Origin: Gaiellasilicea sp963850995
GTDB taxonomy: Bacteria; Actinomycetota; Thermoleophilia; Gaiellales; Gaiellaceae
Assembly: GCA_963850995.1 (NCBI GenBank)
Contig: CAWKNQ010000022.1
Location: 1 to 64,000, forward strand
DNA length: 64,000 nucleotides
Direction of reading: 5' to 3'
The notes beneath the pieces are model-generated. The model worked only from the letters and a program-made list of their open reading frames with translations, had not been told where the DNA came from and did not search any database. The first letter of the stretch is position 1, and every line of letters begins with the position of its first letter. Position numbers and translations under genes: made by a program. Positions 1-9,043 of this stretch are shown one piece after another.

Positions 1-92
1 GCCGCCACCCATTTCGCTCCCTGGCCCTGCCGATCGACGATCGATCGGACGAAGACACTTGCGTCGAGGACGGCCGTCCTAGTGGCTGTCAC
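1..92 (-). CDS. VapC-type PIN-domain toxin, 5' fragment cut by window edge
   Basis: Reading the minus strand from a GTG at 92 gives a protein whose residues 8 onward are VLDASVFVRSIVD. This is the first beta-strand and first catalytic aspartate motif of PIN-domain ribonucleases. Only about 30 residues are inside the window; the rest lies beyond base 1. The GTG overlaps the last codons of the upstream antitoxin gene by 14 bases, the usual translational coupling of a VapBC/FitAB pair. PIN toxins of this family cleave RNA with a metal-binding acidic cluster until held by their antitoxin. The start assignment is moderately sure; the family call rests on the motif and the gene order. Confidence 0.7.
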   Translation of the reverse strand, partial: MTATRTAVLDASVFVRSIVDRQGQGAKWVA

Positions 93-330
93 GGTCGGCG
101 CGGATCATTTCCTCCGGCGTCGGGAAACCGGGCGGAATGCGAACGCGGGAGGCGATCTCGGCAAGCCGGCGTGTGGCCTCGCCGCGAAGCCGGTGGCGAC
201 TCGCATGTTCCTCGAGGGTTGCGACGAGCTCGGCATTGAGCGAGCGGTTGTTCTCTCGCGCAAGTTCGCGAAACGTGTCGAGGACGCTTTCGTCGACATC
301 CCGGATATGAACGGCGGGCATTGTCATCAT
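79..330 (-). CDS. FitA/VapB-type ribbon-helix-helix antitoxin
   Basis: This 83-residue protein begins with two ATG codons and has a short beta strand (AVHIRDVDESVLDTF) followed by two helices around RELARENNRSLNAELVATL, the Arc/MetJ ribbon-helix-helix fold of FitA-like antitoxins. The C-terminal part (IPPGFPTPEEMIRADRDSH) would be the toxin-binding tail. The next gene downstream starts inside its last codons and encodes the PIN toxin, which supports the assignment. Such antitoxins neutralise the RNase and repress their own promoter with it. It lies 4 bases after the stop of the unknown protein upstream, so it may be co-transcribed with that gene. Confidence 0.85.
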   Translation of the reverse strand: MMTMPAVHIRDVDESVLDTFRELARENNRSLNAELVATLEEHASRHRLRGEATRRLAEIASRVRIPPGFPTPEEMIRADRDSH

Positions 331-334
331 GTTA

Positions 335-691
335 TCACTTCGATATCAGCACCGCGCGGCGGCGGATGTCCTCGACCATCCCTTCGGCGAGCCGCCAGAG
401 GACCGCGGCGACGACGACCGACCGGGCTCCGTGATGCGCGACGTCGTCGAGTGCGGCCTGCGAGTGCGGAACGCTGTCGCGCTTCGCGTTCTCGAGCGCG
501 AGCATCGTCACGAGCTCGAGCCCCTCCTCCCACATCACCGGTGCCAACTTGCGCGCTTCCCGCCGCGCCGTCCGCACGTCGCCGAGATCGAGCGGAAACG
601 CGACGAACGTGAGACACGGAAGGCAGACACCCGACGCCATGAAGTCGAGCTCGAGCCCGCCCACGAGTTCCGCAACCACGTCGCCGCGCAT
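335..691 (-). CDS. Hypothetical protein of 118 residues
   Basis: I do not recognise this gene. It starts with ATG at 691 and encodes MRGDVVAELVGGLELDFMAS, then a hydrophobic stretch with two cysteines (GVCLPCLTFVAFPLDLGDV), a charged segment, and two helical parts rich in Ala, Leu and Val. No transmembrane segment is long enough to be sure. Codon use resembles real genes nearby, with many Val and Ala codons and no reading-frame break. It lies between the end of a broken RecB-type nuclease/helicase gene and the toxin-antitoxin pair, 4 bases before the antitoxin start, so the three downstream genes may form one transcript. It could be an accessory gene of the pair or a cargo gene. Confidence 0.5.
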   Translation of the reverse strand: MRGDVVAELVGGLELDFMASGVCLPCLTFVAFPLDLGDVRTARREARKLAPVMWEEGLELVTMLALENAKRDSVPHSQAALDDVAHHGARSVVVAAVLWRLAEGMVEDIRRRAVLISK

Positions 692-739
692 GAAGACAGC
701 AAAGCGGAGAACGTGTGACGTGTCTGTGTCGAGTTTGCG

Positions 740-3700
740 TCAGCTTCTGTGCCAGCTCGACGAAGCGGCAGAGCGCGTTCGCGAGCCGCATCTGCGGGAT
801 CGTGCGGCAGTTCACCTCGAGCAGCCGCGGGCTCGCGACGAGGTAGGCGAGGCAGCGCGCGCGCGAGATCGCGACGTTGAGCCGGTTGCGCGAGAGCAGG
901 AACTCGAGCCCGCGCGGGACGTCGTCGCCGCTCGAGCTCGCCATCGAGTAGAGGACGACGTCCGCCTCCTGCCCCTGGAACTTGTCGACCGTGCCGACGC
1001 GCACGCCCGGCAGCGCCTCCTCGCAGCGCGTTCACCTGCGCGTTGTACGGCGCGACGACCGATCACGTCGCGTCGACGCCGGCCGCGCGCAGCCGCTCGA
1101 CCTCGCGCGCACCGCCTCGACCTCCTCCGGCGACTCCTGCCGGCTGCCCTCGTGCTCGACCGCGAGGTAGCGCAGGCCCGTGCCGAGCGGCGTCGTCCGC
1201 GCCGCCGCGACCGGCGCCGGCTCGAGCCGCCCCTCGTAGAACTCCTCCGAGATGTAGCCGCAGATGTCCGGATGGAGCCGGTACGTCCGCTCGAGGAAGA
1301 GGCCGCGGTCGGGCGGGATCGTCGCGTCGTCGCCGAGCAGGTGCTTGAGCACCGACGCCTCGCTGCCGCCGGGATGCGTGCCCTGGATCACCTGGTCGAG
1401 CTGCTGCGGGTCGCCGACGAGGACGAGGTTCCGCGCCGCCGTGCCCATCGCGAGCGCGTCGGCGAGCGAGACCTGGCCGGCCTCGTCGATGAAGAGGTAG
1501 TCGAGCGTGCCGTCGTGCTCGCTCGCGCGAGAAGAGCCAGGCGGTGCCGCCGGCGAGGTCGCAGTCGACGCACTCCTCCGACTCGGTGACGCTCGCGACG
1601 TGCCCGCTCGTCGTATTCGGACTCGGGGTTGCCGCCGCTCGCCTTCTTCAGGCCGCGGAAGTCGAGCCCGAGCTCGGCCGCCGCCTCCTCGACCGCGTCG
1701 AGCAGGTTGTGGATCGCCTTGTGGCTCGTCGAGGCGACGCCGACGCGCTTGCCCGTGCGCGATCAGGTCGCGCGATCAGCCGGCCCGACGTCCACGTCTT
1801 GCCCGAGCCCGGCGGCCCCTGGATGACGAGGTGCCGGCCGTCGAGCGAGAGCAGGAGCGCCTTCATCTCCTCGAGGTCGGTCGTCTGGATCGTCGCGGTC
1901 GAACGGCTCGCGGCGGAGGATCGACTCGAGCGCTGGGTAGCGGCGGTCGCCGGCGAGCAGCGAGCGGCCGAGCCGCTCGAGCGCGTCCTCCTGCGCCGGC
2001 GTGCGGTACGGGCTCGCCCGGGATCAGCGCCTCGCGGCAGCGGCACCTCCTCGAGCGACGGGCCCGCGCTTGAGCACGAGCCGTCGCTCCTCGCGGTCGA
2101 GCGCGACGATCGTCGCCCGCGCCTTCGCGCGTCGCCGGGTCGACGGACGTCCTGACCCTGCCGCAGCTTGTGCTCCTGCGCCGGGAAGGTGAGCGTGTAC
2201 GCCCGCGAGCGCTTCACCTGCTCGGGCTCGCCGACCTGCTCGAGCCGGCCGATCGACTCCGGATCCTCGACGAGCTCGGCCGGGCGTCATCTCGACCCGG
2301 TCGAAGAACGCCCACCAGACGGGCTTGCGCTCGCGGTCGTGGTAGTCGAGCAGCTGCGCCGCGAGCTCCTCGCCCGCGTCGAGCAGCCGCGCACGCAGTG
2401 CCGCCCGCTCGGCCTTCTCCTGCCGGATCGGCTTCGGCTCCTTCGGCTCGGGCAGCGGGAACGGCCCGAACTGCGCGAGCGCCTCCGCGCGCCGCTCGAG
2501 CAGCCAGTCGCGCAGGAGCAGCGTCGCGATGCAGTCCTCGCGGTTGTAGGCGTCGATCTGGTCGAGGAGCGCCTGGTCGCCGCGTCTGCATCCACTGCTC
2601 GAAGACGACGATCGACGTGCCGCCGTCCTGGATCTCCGCCTCGCGGCGGAAGTCGAGGAAGACCTCCAGCTCCTTCAGCCCGTAGCCCGGGCGCGAGGCG
2701 CGGATGCCGTTGCGGACGACCTTGAGCAGGTCGACGAAGACGCCGCGGCGGAGCAGGTCGTCGAGCTCGGCCTCGCGCGTGCCGTAGCGGCCCATCAGCC
2801 GCCGGAGCGCGGTGATCTCGTACGGCGCGTAGTGGTAGACGTGCAGGTCCGGGTAGCTCGGCGAGCCGCGCGTGGACGAGGTCGACGAACGTCTCGAACG
2901 CCTGCCGCTCGGTCGCGTGGTCGTGCGCGTGCAGCGGCGTGAAGGTGCGGTCGACGTCGAGGATCCCCCAGAGGTACTCGAGGCTGCCGTCCTTGTCCCA
3001 GAACGGGTTGCCCTCGAAGTCGAAGAAGAGGTCGCCCGGCGAGGGGTCGGGCAGGAGCGCGAAGCCGGCCTCGGGCTGCGGCTGGAGGAGGACGAACCTG
3101 TCCTCGCCGTGCTCGCGCGCCCAGAGCTGGAGCTCGGCCTGCTCGCGGTTCTTCGCCCAGCGTGTCCGGCGTTGATGCCGGCAGGCACGGGCTCGGCCGG
3201 CGCGCGCCCGAGCTGCGGCGAGCGTCGTGATCCCGGCGGCGGCGAGCTTCTCGATCTGCGTCCGGTAGACGCCGGCGACGCGGCTAGAGGTGGTCGACGC
3301 TCGTCCCAGTGCGCGTCGCAGAGCGGCTTGAAGTCGCAGATGCCGCAGTGGTCGACCGGGTACGGCTCGGTCGCCGGCGGGTCGGCGACGAAGCGCTCGA
3401 GCCGCGCGCGCACGCGCCGGTAGTAGGCGGCGAACTCGCGCGGGCGTGAACGCTGGCCTGCTCGCCCGAGCCGAGCAGGACGTGGATCTGCTCCGGCTCG
3501 CGCCCCTGGATCCGCGCGAGCTGCTCGTTGTAGAAGAGGAGCTGGAGGATGTAGGCGGGCTTCGCGCTGCGGGCGAGCTTCGTGTCGAGCGCCTCGTAGG
3601 TGCCGTCCGGCTGGCGGAGGAGGAAGTCGGCGACGCCGCGCCAGCCCGTCGCTCGACGAAGACGCCCTGGTAGACGACGTCGACCGCCGCTCGCGCATCG

Positions 3701-3972
3701 CCTCGACCGTCGCGCGCCTGCGCCGCCTCCCAGTCGAGCTCGTCGAACTCGATCTCGGCGATCGACTTGCCCTCGGCGCGGAGCGACTCGAGGTAGGCGC
3801 GCTCGTGCTCGAGCCCCTTGCGGAAGATCAGCTCGCGCTGCTCGTTCTGGGACCTCGGGCCGCTCGATCTCCCCGCGCGCTGCGCGAGCGAGAGCGTCGT
3901 CAGGTGCTCGCAGGCGAGGAAGGCCGTGACGTCGGACGGCGAGAGCTGGAGATGGCCGTCCCGCTGATGCAT
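740..3972 (-). pseudogene. TM0106-type RecB-like nuclease fused to a DNA2/NAM7-like SF1 helicase, many frameshifts
   Basis: The protein can be followed through at least eight frame changes. It starts at ATG 3972 (HLQLSPSDVTAFLACEHL), an N-terminal RecB-like Cas4-type module with YEALDTKLARSAKPAYILQL and a cysteine cluster (HCGICDFKPLCDAHW). Next is an RNase H-like part (DLFFDFEGNPFWDKDGSLEY, later YNREDCIATLLLRDWLL). Last is a helicase with Walker A GPPGSGKT near 1800, Walker B/motif III (LVLVGDPQQLDQV near 1420) and C-terminal motifs (VGTVDKFQGQEADVV and LNVAISRARCLAYLV). It ends near LCRFVELA; the exact stop is unclear and 740 is my best guess. Intact relatives are about 1,100 residues and probably process DNA ends. 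The density of breaks is the highest in the window, so it is either a decayed gene or an error-rich stretch. Confidence 0.75.
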
Positions 3973-4076
3973 TCCAGTGGAGTATCAGCGACAAGGGTGC
4001 GTGGCTTACGTGAGCGGATCCGCGTCGACTCGCACCGATGTTCCGTTGATGCTTCCTCAGGAGAGTTCAGACTCCG

Positions 4077-5186
4077 TCACCGACCTTCTTCACCGTCCCC
4101 GTCAGGTTCGTCGCCCGCCAACACAGGCGCGCTGGGTGAGAGGAGGCCGCTGTCTCGGATGTCGAGGAAGCGCGCGTGCGCCCATTCGACCACGTCTTCT
4201 TCCAGCGTCTGGGATGCGAGCCGAGCCGGCGACAACTCGAGATAGGAACGTAGGTAGGCGGGCTCGAAACCTCGTTCGATCAGCATGCGCACGGCGTCGC
4301 GCGCAAACGAGTCATTCGACTGCTTCGTGACCCACTTGCGCCCGTTATTTGGCTCGACGAAAAACAAGGCCGGCGGGTTCCAGCCAAGGAGCCCTGCGCG
4401 AACACGAGCCGGCCCGTCTGCGGGTACAAGGAACGGCAAGTCCGTCTTTCCCCATCTCGCTCTCGAAATGACGGGACGGCCCCGACCACCACGAGCACGG
4501 TAGAAATCGGCCGCAGCCACGCCACCACCAGCAGCTTCGCGAAGAGCGTTGAGTAGCGGTACTTGGAGAACCTTGAGGAACTCCTCGATGTGGTTGGTCG
4601 CAACACGCAGACGTGCCCACGTGTCGAAGAGCTCTGGGTCCGGTCGCGTGAAGCCCATCGATCCCTCCTGTTCAAGAACATCCAGAAAGAGTGGCCACTG
4701 CTCACGCAGCGAGACATCCGCTGGGGCGATTGCTCGAAGGCCTGGAAGCAATCGACGCCATCGGATCGCGCCGAGCCAACCCTCGCTCTCGTTGGATGGA
4801 GGCTCGCCCCACGGGACATCCCGCGTGATGGCGATCAAGTAGCGATTCGGCTCGGGCCGAAGCGCGCGAAGGTACCGCCCAATCTGGTCCCTCCCGTAGC
4901 CCGCATGGATCTTGACTTCGACGATGACATCCCACGTTGGAGCGCTGAACCGCAAGTCGACACGGCCTTCGTCGACAAGTTCCTCGGTTCGACACGTCAT
5001 CTGTGCTGGGAGGTCGTCCGCTCGCCGGCCGAGTGTGTGTAGTAGCAACCCGCAAAAACGCGAAGCGAACGTCGTGTCAGTCTGGAAGACGCTCGCCAGC
5101 GCCTGCGTCAGCTGAACCTCGTCCTGGGGTCTACGCAGTCCTCGGATCAGAGCGATCGAGGCGGCGTTGTAACCGACCTCAGCCAT
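4077..5186 (-). CDS. PD-(D/E)XK nuclease family protein
   Basis: The frame is open from a GTG at 5207, but ATG at 5186 has a better ribosome-binding site (GAAGAAGG, 5 bases upstream), so I chose it. The N-terminal third carries a PD-(D/E)XK nuclease signature: an early helix with PQDEVQLTQAL (glutamate), then VDLRFSAPTWDVIVEVKI, giving D-(12)-E-x-K, then GRDQIGRYLRAL. The remaining ~240 residues have no domain I recognise. They include a beta-rich stretch (GWNPPALFFVEPNNGRKWV) and a helical end (EEDVVEWAHARFLDI) and could bind DNA or a partner. Proteins of this kind are frequent in defence islands, and the neighbours fit that. The exact substrate cannot be told from sequence. Confidence 0.7.
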   Translation of the reverse strand: MAEVGYNAASIALIRGLRRPQDEVQLTQALASVFQTDTTFASRFCGLLLHTLGRRADDLPAQMTCRTEELVDEGRVDLRFSAPTWDVIVEVKIHAGYGRDQIGRYLRALRPEPNRYLIAITRDVPWGEPPSNESEGWLGAIRWRRLLPGLRAIAPADVSLREQWPLFLDVLEQEGSMGFTRPDPELFDTWARLRVATNHIEEFLKVLQVPLLNALREAAGGGVAAADFYRARGGRGRPVISRARWGKTDLPFLVPADGPARVRAGLLGWNPPALFFVEPNNGRKWVTKQSNDSFARDAVRMLIERGFEPAYLRSYLELSPARLASQTLEEDVVEWAHARFLDIRDSGLLSPSAPVLAGDEPDGDGEEGR

Positions 5187-5369
5187 ACGGCCTTCTTCAT
5201 CTCTCACCTCACCAGTCCACGCGCCGCTGTCGGCAGCGTCTCGACGACTTCTCTATTGCGCTGCGTCACGATTTCATCGTGCATGGTGCGCGGCTGTGCA
5301 GAGATGGTTGAGGACGATCGTGTGACCAGGCCGGCTGGCGCAGCGGCCCGCCGCACGCGGCGAGCGGCA

Positions 5370-5738
5370 TCAGGACTTCTCCGTGAGGTTGGCCGTGACT
5401 CGCTCCACGCCGTCGAGCCAGCCGGAGAGCTCTGCGGCTGTCGGGGAGAGCTCGTACGGGTGCTGGTGGCACGCGCGCGAGAGCACGCCCCAAAGGTACG
5501 CGGCCTCCTGCGCGATCGGGGTCGATACGTACCACGGAAGGCAGAGGAACTGCGCGCGCGCGGAGGCGCGCTCGGCGCCGGCGGCGCGCGCTGCAAGGGC
5601 ATCGCCGACGGCGAGCTCGAGCGCCTGCCGCGCGAGGAACGCGGTCGTCCGCTGCCAGAGCCCGGCCAGCTCGGGGGAGGGGCGCCCGACGAGCGCGCGG
5701 CAGTGGTCGAGAAGAAGGGTGGAGTCGACGAGGCTCAC
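5370..5738 (-). CDS. Small partner protein of the SMC-like ATPase, unknown function
   Basis: This 122-residue protein starts with GTG at 5738, overlapping the stop of the upstream ATPase gene in a GTGA, so the two are translationally coupled. It is mostly helical (SLVDSTLLLDHCRALVG, later FLARQALELAVGDALAA) with a conserved-looking centre LPWYVSTPIAQEAAYLWGVL and a C-terminal helix ending NLTEKS. There is no signal peptide, membrane segment or catalytic motif that I can recognise. The invariant spacing to the ATPase suggests it is a subunit, effector or regulator of that protein. I do not assign a function. Confidence 0.6.
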   Translation of the reverse strand: MSLVDSTLLLDHCRALVGRPSPELAGLWQRTTAFLARQALELAVGDALAARAAGAERASARAQFLCLPWYVSTPIAQEAAYLWGVLSRACHQHPYELSPTAAELSGWLDGVERVTANLTEKS

Positions 5739-8192
5739 GGCAGTACGGCAAATTCGCGCGCCAGGATCGCCGCGTCGCGGACGAGGTCGCGGAGGTCACC
5801 GTCGGCGCCGTGGTGTGCGCCGCGGTTTACCGCCTGGAAGACATCCCCTTGCCGCATGCCGTAGCGGTTGTTGATCCGCGCCAGGACCTCGCCGCCGCGG
5901 TCGGGGTCGTCGAAGAGCGCGAGTGCGGCGAACACGTTCAGCTTCGTGCCGTCGCGCAAGCAGCTCTTCGACCTCCGCGTGCGGTTCGCCGCGCCCGATG
6001 CGGCGACGGCGCACCGCCTCGACGCAGGCGGCTTCGAGCGCGAGTCGGCAGAAGCCGGGCACCACCCGGCGCGCGACCTCGCCAGGAAGCTCCTCGGTGC
6101 GAACGAGCGCGCGGGCGTCATCGAGGTACCGCTCGACGGGGTCGAGCGCGGGCCGGAGCTCGACGACCGAGTCCTCGCTTGCGCGCGACCTCGACGACCG
6201 TCGCGTCGATGCCGAGCCGCCGCACCGCCTCGGACAGCCGGTCGTCGTGGGTGAAGACGAGCACCTGCCTCGTCGCGGCTGCGCGTTCGAGCACGCGGGC
6301 AAGCCCGTCGACCTTCGCCGGGTCCATGGACTGCACCGGGTCGTCGACGACGACGAACCGGAACGGGCTCTCGGGCAGCGTCGCGCGCGGGAAGAAGAGG
6401 CTGAGCGCGAGGGCGTGCAGCTCGCCCTGGCTCATGACGCCGAGCGCGGCGCCCGGGACGCCGTCGATCGTGACGTCGAGCGTCACTCGGCGCCGGACGC
6501 CCGTACCCTTCGAGCTCGATGCGGCCGAGCTCGACGCTGCTCCGGTGGCGCAGCAGCTCCCAGATCTCCATCGCCTCGTCGGCGATCGGCGCGAAGCGTT
6601 CGTTGCGGATCGCGAGCGCCGCGTTCTTGAGCCACGTCTCGGCTTCCTTCAAGTCGCGGACGGCCTTCGCACGCTCGAAGACCGGCTCGGCCGCGGAGAC
6701 CCAGGCGGCGACGGCGGCCGCGACCGGGCGCCAGGCGTCCTCGCGCTTCTGCAGCTCTTCTGCCGCGGCCGCCTGCAGGTCCTCGACCGCAGCGACAAGG
6801 GGGCCGACGCGCTCCTCCAGCCCGGCGGCGAGCGCGTCCGAGTCGGGTTCGTCGACGAGCTCGAGCCAGCGCGACCAAGCATCTAGCACGGACTGGACAT
6901 CGAGCAGCGGGCGGACGTTCCGGATCGCGGTCGGGACGTCGGTGATGAGCTGCCGAGCGCGGCGCTGCGCCTCCGTCGCGCGCGCGTGCGCACGTTGCGA
7001 GGCAGCGGCGTCCCGTCGCTGACGCTCGGCCTGCTCCCGCGCAGCCGCGAGCCACTCCGCAGTCACGATGCCCGGCGTCGCGCAAACGGGGCACGAGTCG
7101 CCGGGATAGTCGGCGCGGAACCCGAGCGCGGCGTCGAGCAACTCCGCGCCGCGCAGCAGCTCGTCCGACTGCGTCCCGACGAGCTCTGCGACGGCCCGGC
7201 GCGCGGTGCGCAAGTCGTCTCGCCGCCGCACTCACCGCGGCCTCGTCCGGCGTGTCGTAGGCGAGGACGCGGCGCAACAGCTCGACCTCGGCGCCAGCAC
7301 TCCCGTCGCCCGCGACGAGGACCCCGCCCAGAGCGGCGAAGTCAGGCGCCCTCGGCCGCAGCGCGACGATCGCCGCACTTGCCCGGTCGTCGCCGACGCC
7401 CTCAAGCAGCGCCACGAGGTCCTCGCGCTCGACGTCCACGGCCTTCACCGCGCGCTCGCGCTCAAGCCGCGCGTCCTTAAGCGCCTTCTCCGCGTCGGTC
7501 AGCTCTTCGAGACCGAGCACCGACGAGACCGCGTCGTGCAGCCTCGTCGGCCCCTCGTCGAACATCGACCCGAGCTCGTTGTACGAGAGGAACGGCCGGT
7601 AGGTCGCCATCGCATCCTTCCAGCCAAGAAAGGTGAGATCCGTCGCCGGTCCGCCGTGCGGCCGCACCTCCACCTGGCTCTCGGTCAGGTCGGCCTGCGG
7701 CAACCAGGAGCGAGTGACCGTCGTCGGCCCGGAGTGTCCTTCCACCGCCAGCGTCGCCTCGATCGACGCATCAGCGTGGTGGAGGTTCCGCCACCCCTCC
7801 CGCCACACCGCCGAGCGCTTTGCCCACCGCTGGTTGTCCTCCGTGAACAGCACCTCGAGCGCCTCCGCGAAACTCGACTTCCCACTCCCGTTGCGACCGA
7901 TCACGAGCGTGAGACCAGGCCCCGGCGTCAGCTCCAACGTCGCGGCCGGCCCGACGCCGCGAAATCCTTCGACCGTCACCGACGTGATATACGCGCCGAG
8001 CGCCGCGGCCGCCGCGTTCGCAGCGACGGCAGCTTCCGGCAAGACGCCATCGTCGAGGAGCGCGTCGAGCGGTGTGCGCCCCTCCAGCGCCGCCAACACG
8101 AGGTGCGCCAGCGAGTCGGCGCTCCTCCCGTCCCCCTCGAGCCGCGCGCGAACAACGTCGCGAACGACTGCTTCGGCAGCAGCCGTCGCCAT
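5735..8192 (-). CDS. Zinc-hook SMC/Rad50-like AAA ATPase (frameshifted)
   Basis: The start is ATG at 8192. After a helical N-terminal region comes ITSVTVEGFRGVGPA and Walker A VIGRNGSGKSS (near residue 105), then a domain with NELGSMFDEGP, coiled-coil-like helices and a zinc-hook motif CPVCATPG near 7085, flanked by Arg/Ala-rich coiled coil. The frame changes near 7225, 6490, 6180 and 5950. The later part holds the ABC signature SQGELHALALSLF, Walker B FVVVDDPVQSMDP and the switch histidine in LVFTHDDRL, so the full SMC-type head is present. The C terminus ends REFAVLP. It is a cytosolic DNA-associated ATPase of the RecF/Rad50 class, about 820 residues if repaired. With its GTGA-overlapping small partner and defence neighbours it may be an antiviral or repair machine; the exact system is unknown to me. 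Confidence 0.75.
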
Positions 8193-8195
8193 CAA

Positions 8196-8709
8196 CGGCC
8201 CGCCGTCCCGCCGCCAACCGAAGTATCCGTCTCCTCGCGGGCCACGGCGTCGTCCGGCTCACGGAAGCCGCGCGTGCGTCGATCGCCGAACGCGAAGGGC
8301 ATGGCTACCCGGATTATTACGGCCGCCTGGACGCTAGCGCCTGCAATCCAGTCGCCGTACACCGCTGATGCACCAGTGGTGTACAGAAGGGCGATGCACT
8401 CAGAAGCTGGGGCGTTCCTTGCTCAGGTCACCTCGTCGGCTTAGTCGTCGGCGCTCCGGCGGCCGGGGCGTCGAGCGGAGGCGCCGCTAACGGCCTGTTC
8501 GTGCCCTTGAACTCGGGGCTAGCCAATCGAACCGTGACTACAGAGCGGTGCAGGGCATGACCTTCGTCAGGCGTTCGCCATCGCACGTGACCCGCGTGCC
8601 AGACGACATACTCGCCGGCGAGGAGATCGAGATCCTCCTTCTGAAGCACATAGCGCCTGGAGAATGGTCGACCCTCTCTGAGATCTACTCGATCGTCGAG
8701 AGTGCGCCG
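8196..8709. other. About 500 bases without a convincing gene
   Basis: No reading frame here has a recognisable protein. On the minus strand a 36-codon frame (MPFAFGDRRTRGF...) runs from 8303 into the ATPase start, with its TGA overlapping the ATG. It could be a leader peptide but has no visible ribosome-binding site. The part from 8430 to 8700 continues the degraded neighbourhood of the helicase remnant and has no clear start, stop or motif. I see no tRNA, hairpin terminator or repeat. Confidence 0.4.
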
Positions 8710-8711
8710 CC

Positions 8712-8915
8712 TGCGACACCTGCGGAAGCCGGTTCGGGTCGCCGAGCAGCACGAGGTTGTGCGCCGCCGTGCCGGCGGCGATCGCGTCCGCCAGTGCGAA
8801 CTGGCCGCCCTTGTCCACGAAGAGGACGTCGAGGTGCCGGGCGAGCTCCGGCCGTGGGAAGAGGAACGACGTGCTTCGCGAGCAGCTGCACGTCGTCCTC
8901 GAGCATCGCGGCGTT
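8712..8915 (-). pseudogene. Remnant of a second DNA2/NAM7-type helicase
   Basis: A short stretch on the minus strand translates as VDKGGQFALADAIAAGTAAHNLVLLGDPNRLPQVSQAAH. This matches motifs II-III of the TM0106-type helicase that lies further left in the window (VSLADALAMGTAARNLVLVGDPQQLDQV). The Walker B acidic pair is damaged here (VDKGG where the family has DEAGQ). The flanks contain no Walker A, no motif V/VI and no open frame of useful length. It looks like a leftover of a larger gene lost by deletion between the two neighbouring defence genes. Confidence 0.6.
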
Positions 8916-9043
8916 CTCCCCCGTGCTCTCGACAGAGGTCGATAGCCGAGAGCTGAAGCCGGTCGTCTGTGAGGCGCTTCACTTCAAGTATCCAGCGCCC
9001 AGGATGGACTAAGACCGACGGCTCGTCACGCGCATTGCCACGC

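Noticed and set aside
8196..8400. Small frames on both strands between the ATPase and the helicase remnant
   Set aside because: None has a ribosome-binding site, a family motif or convincing codon use; I list the stretch only as having no clear gene.
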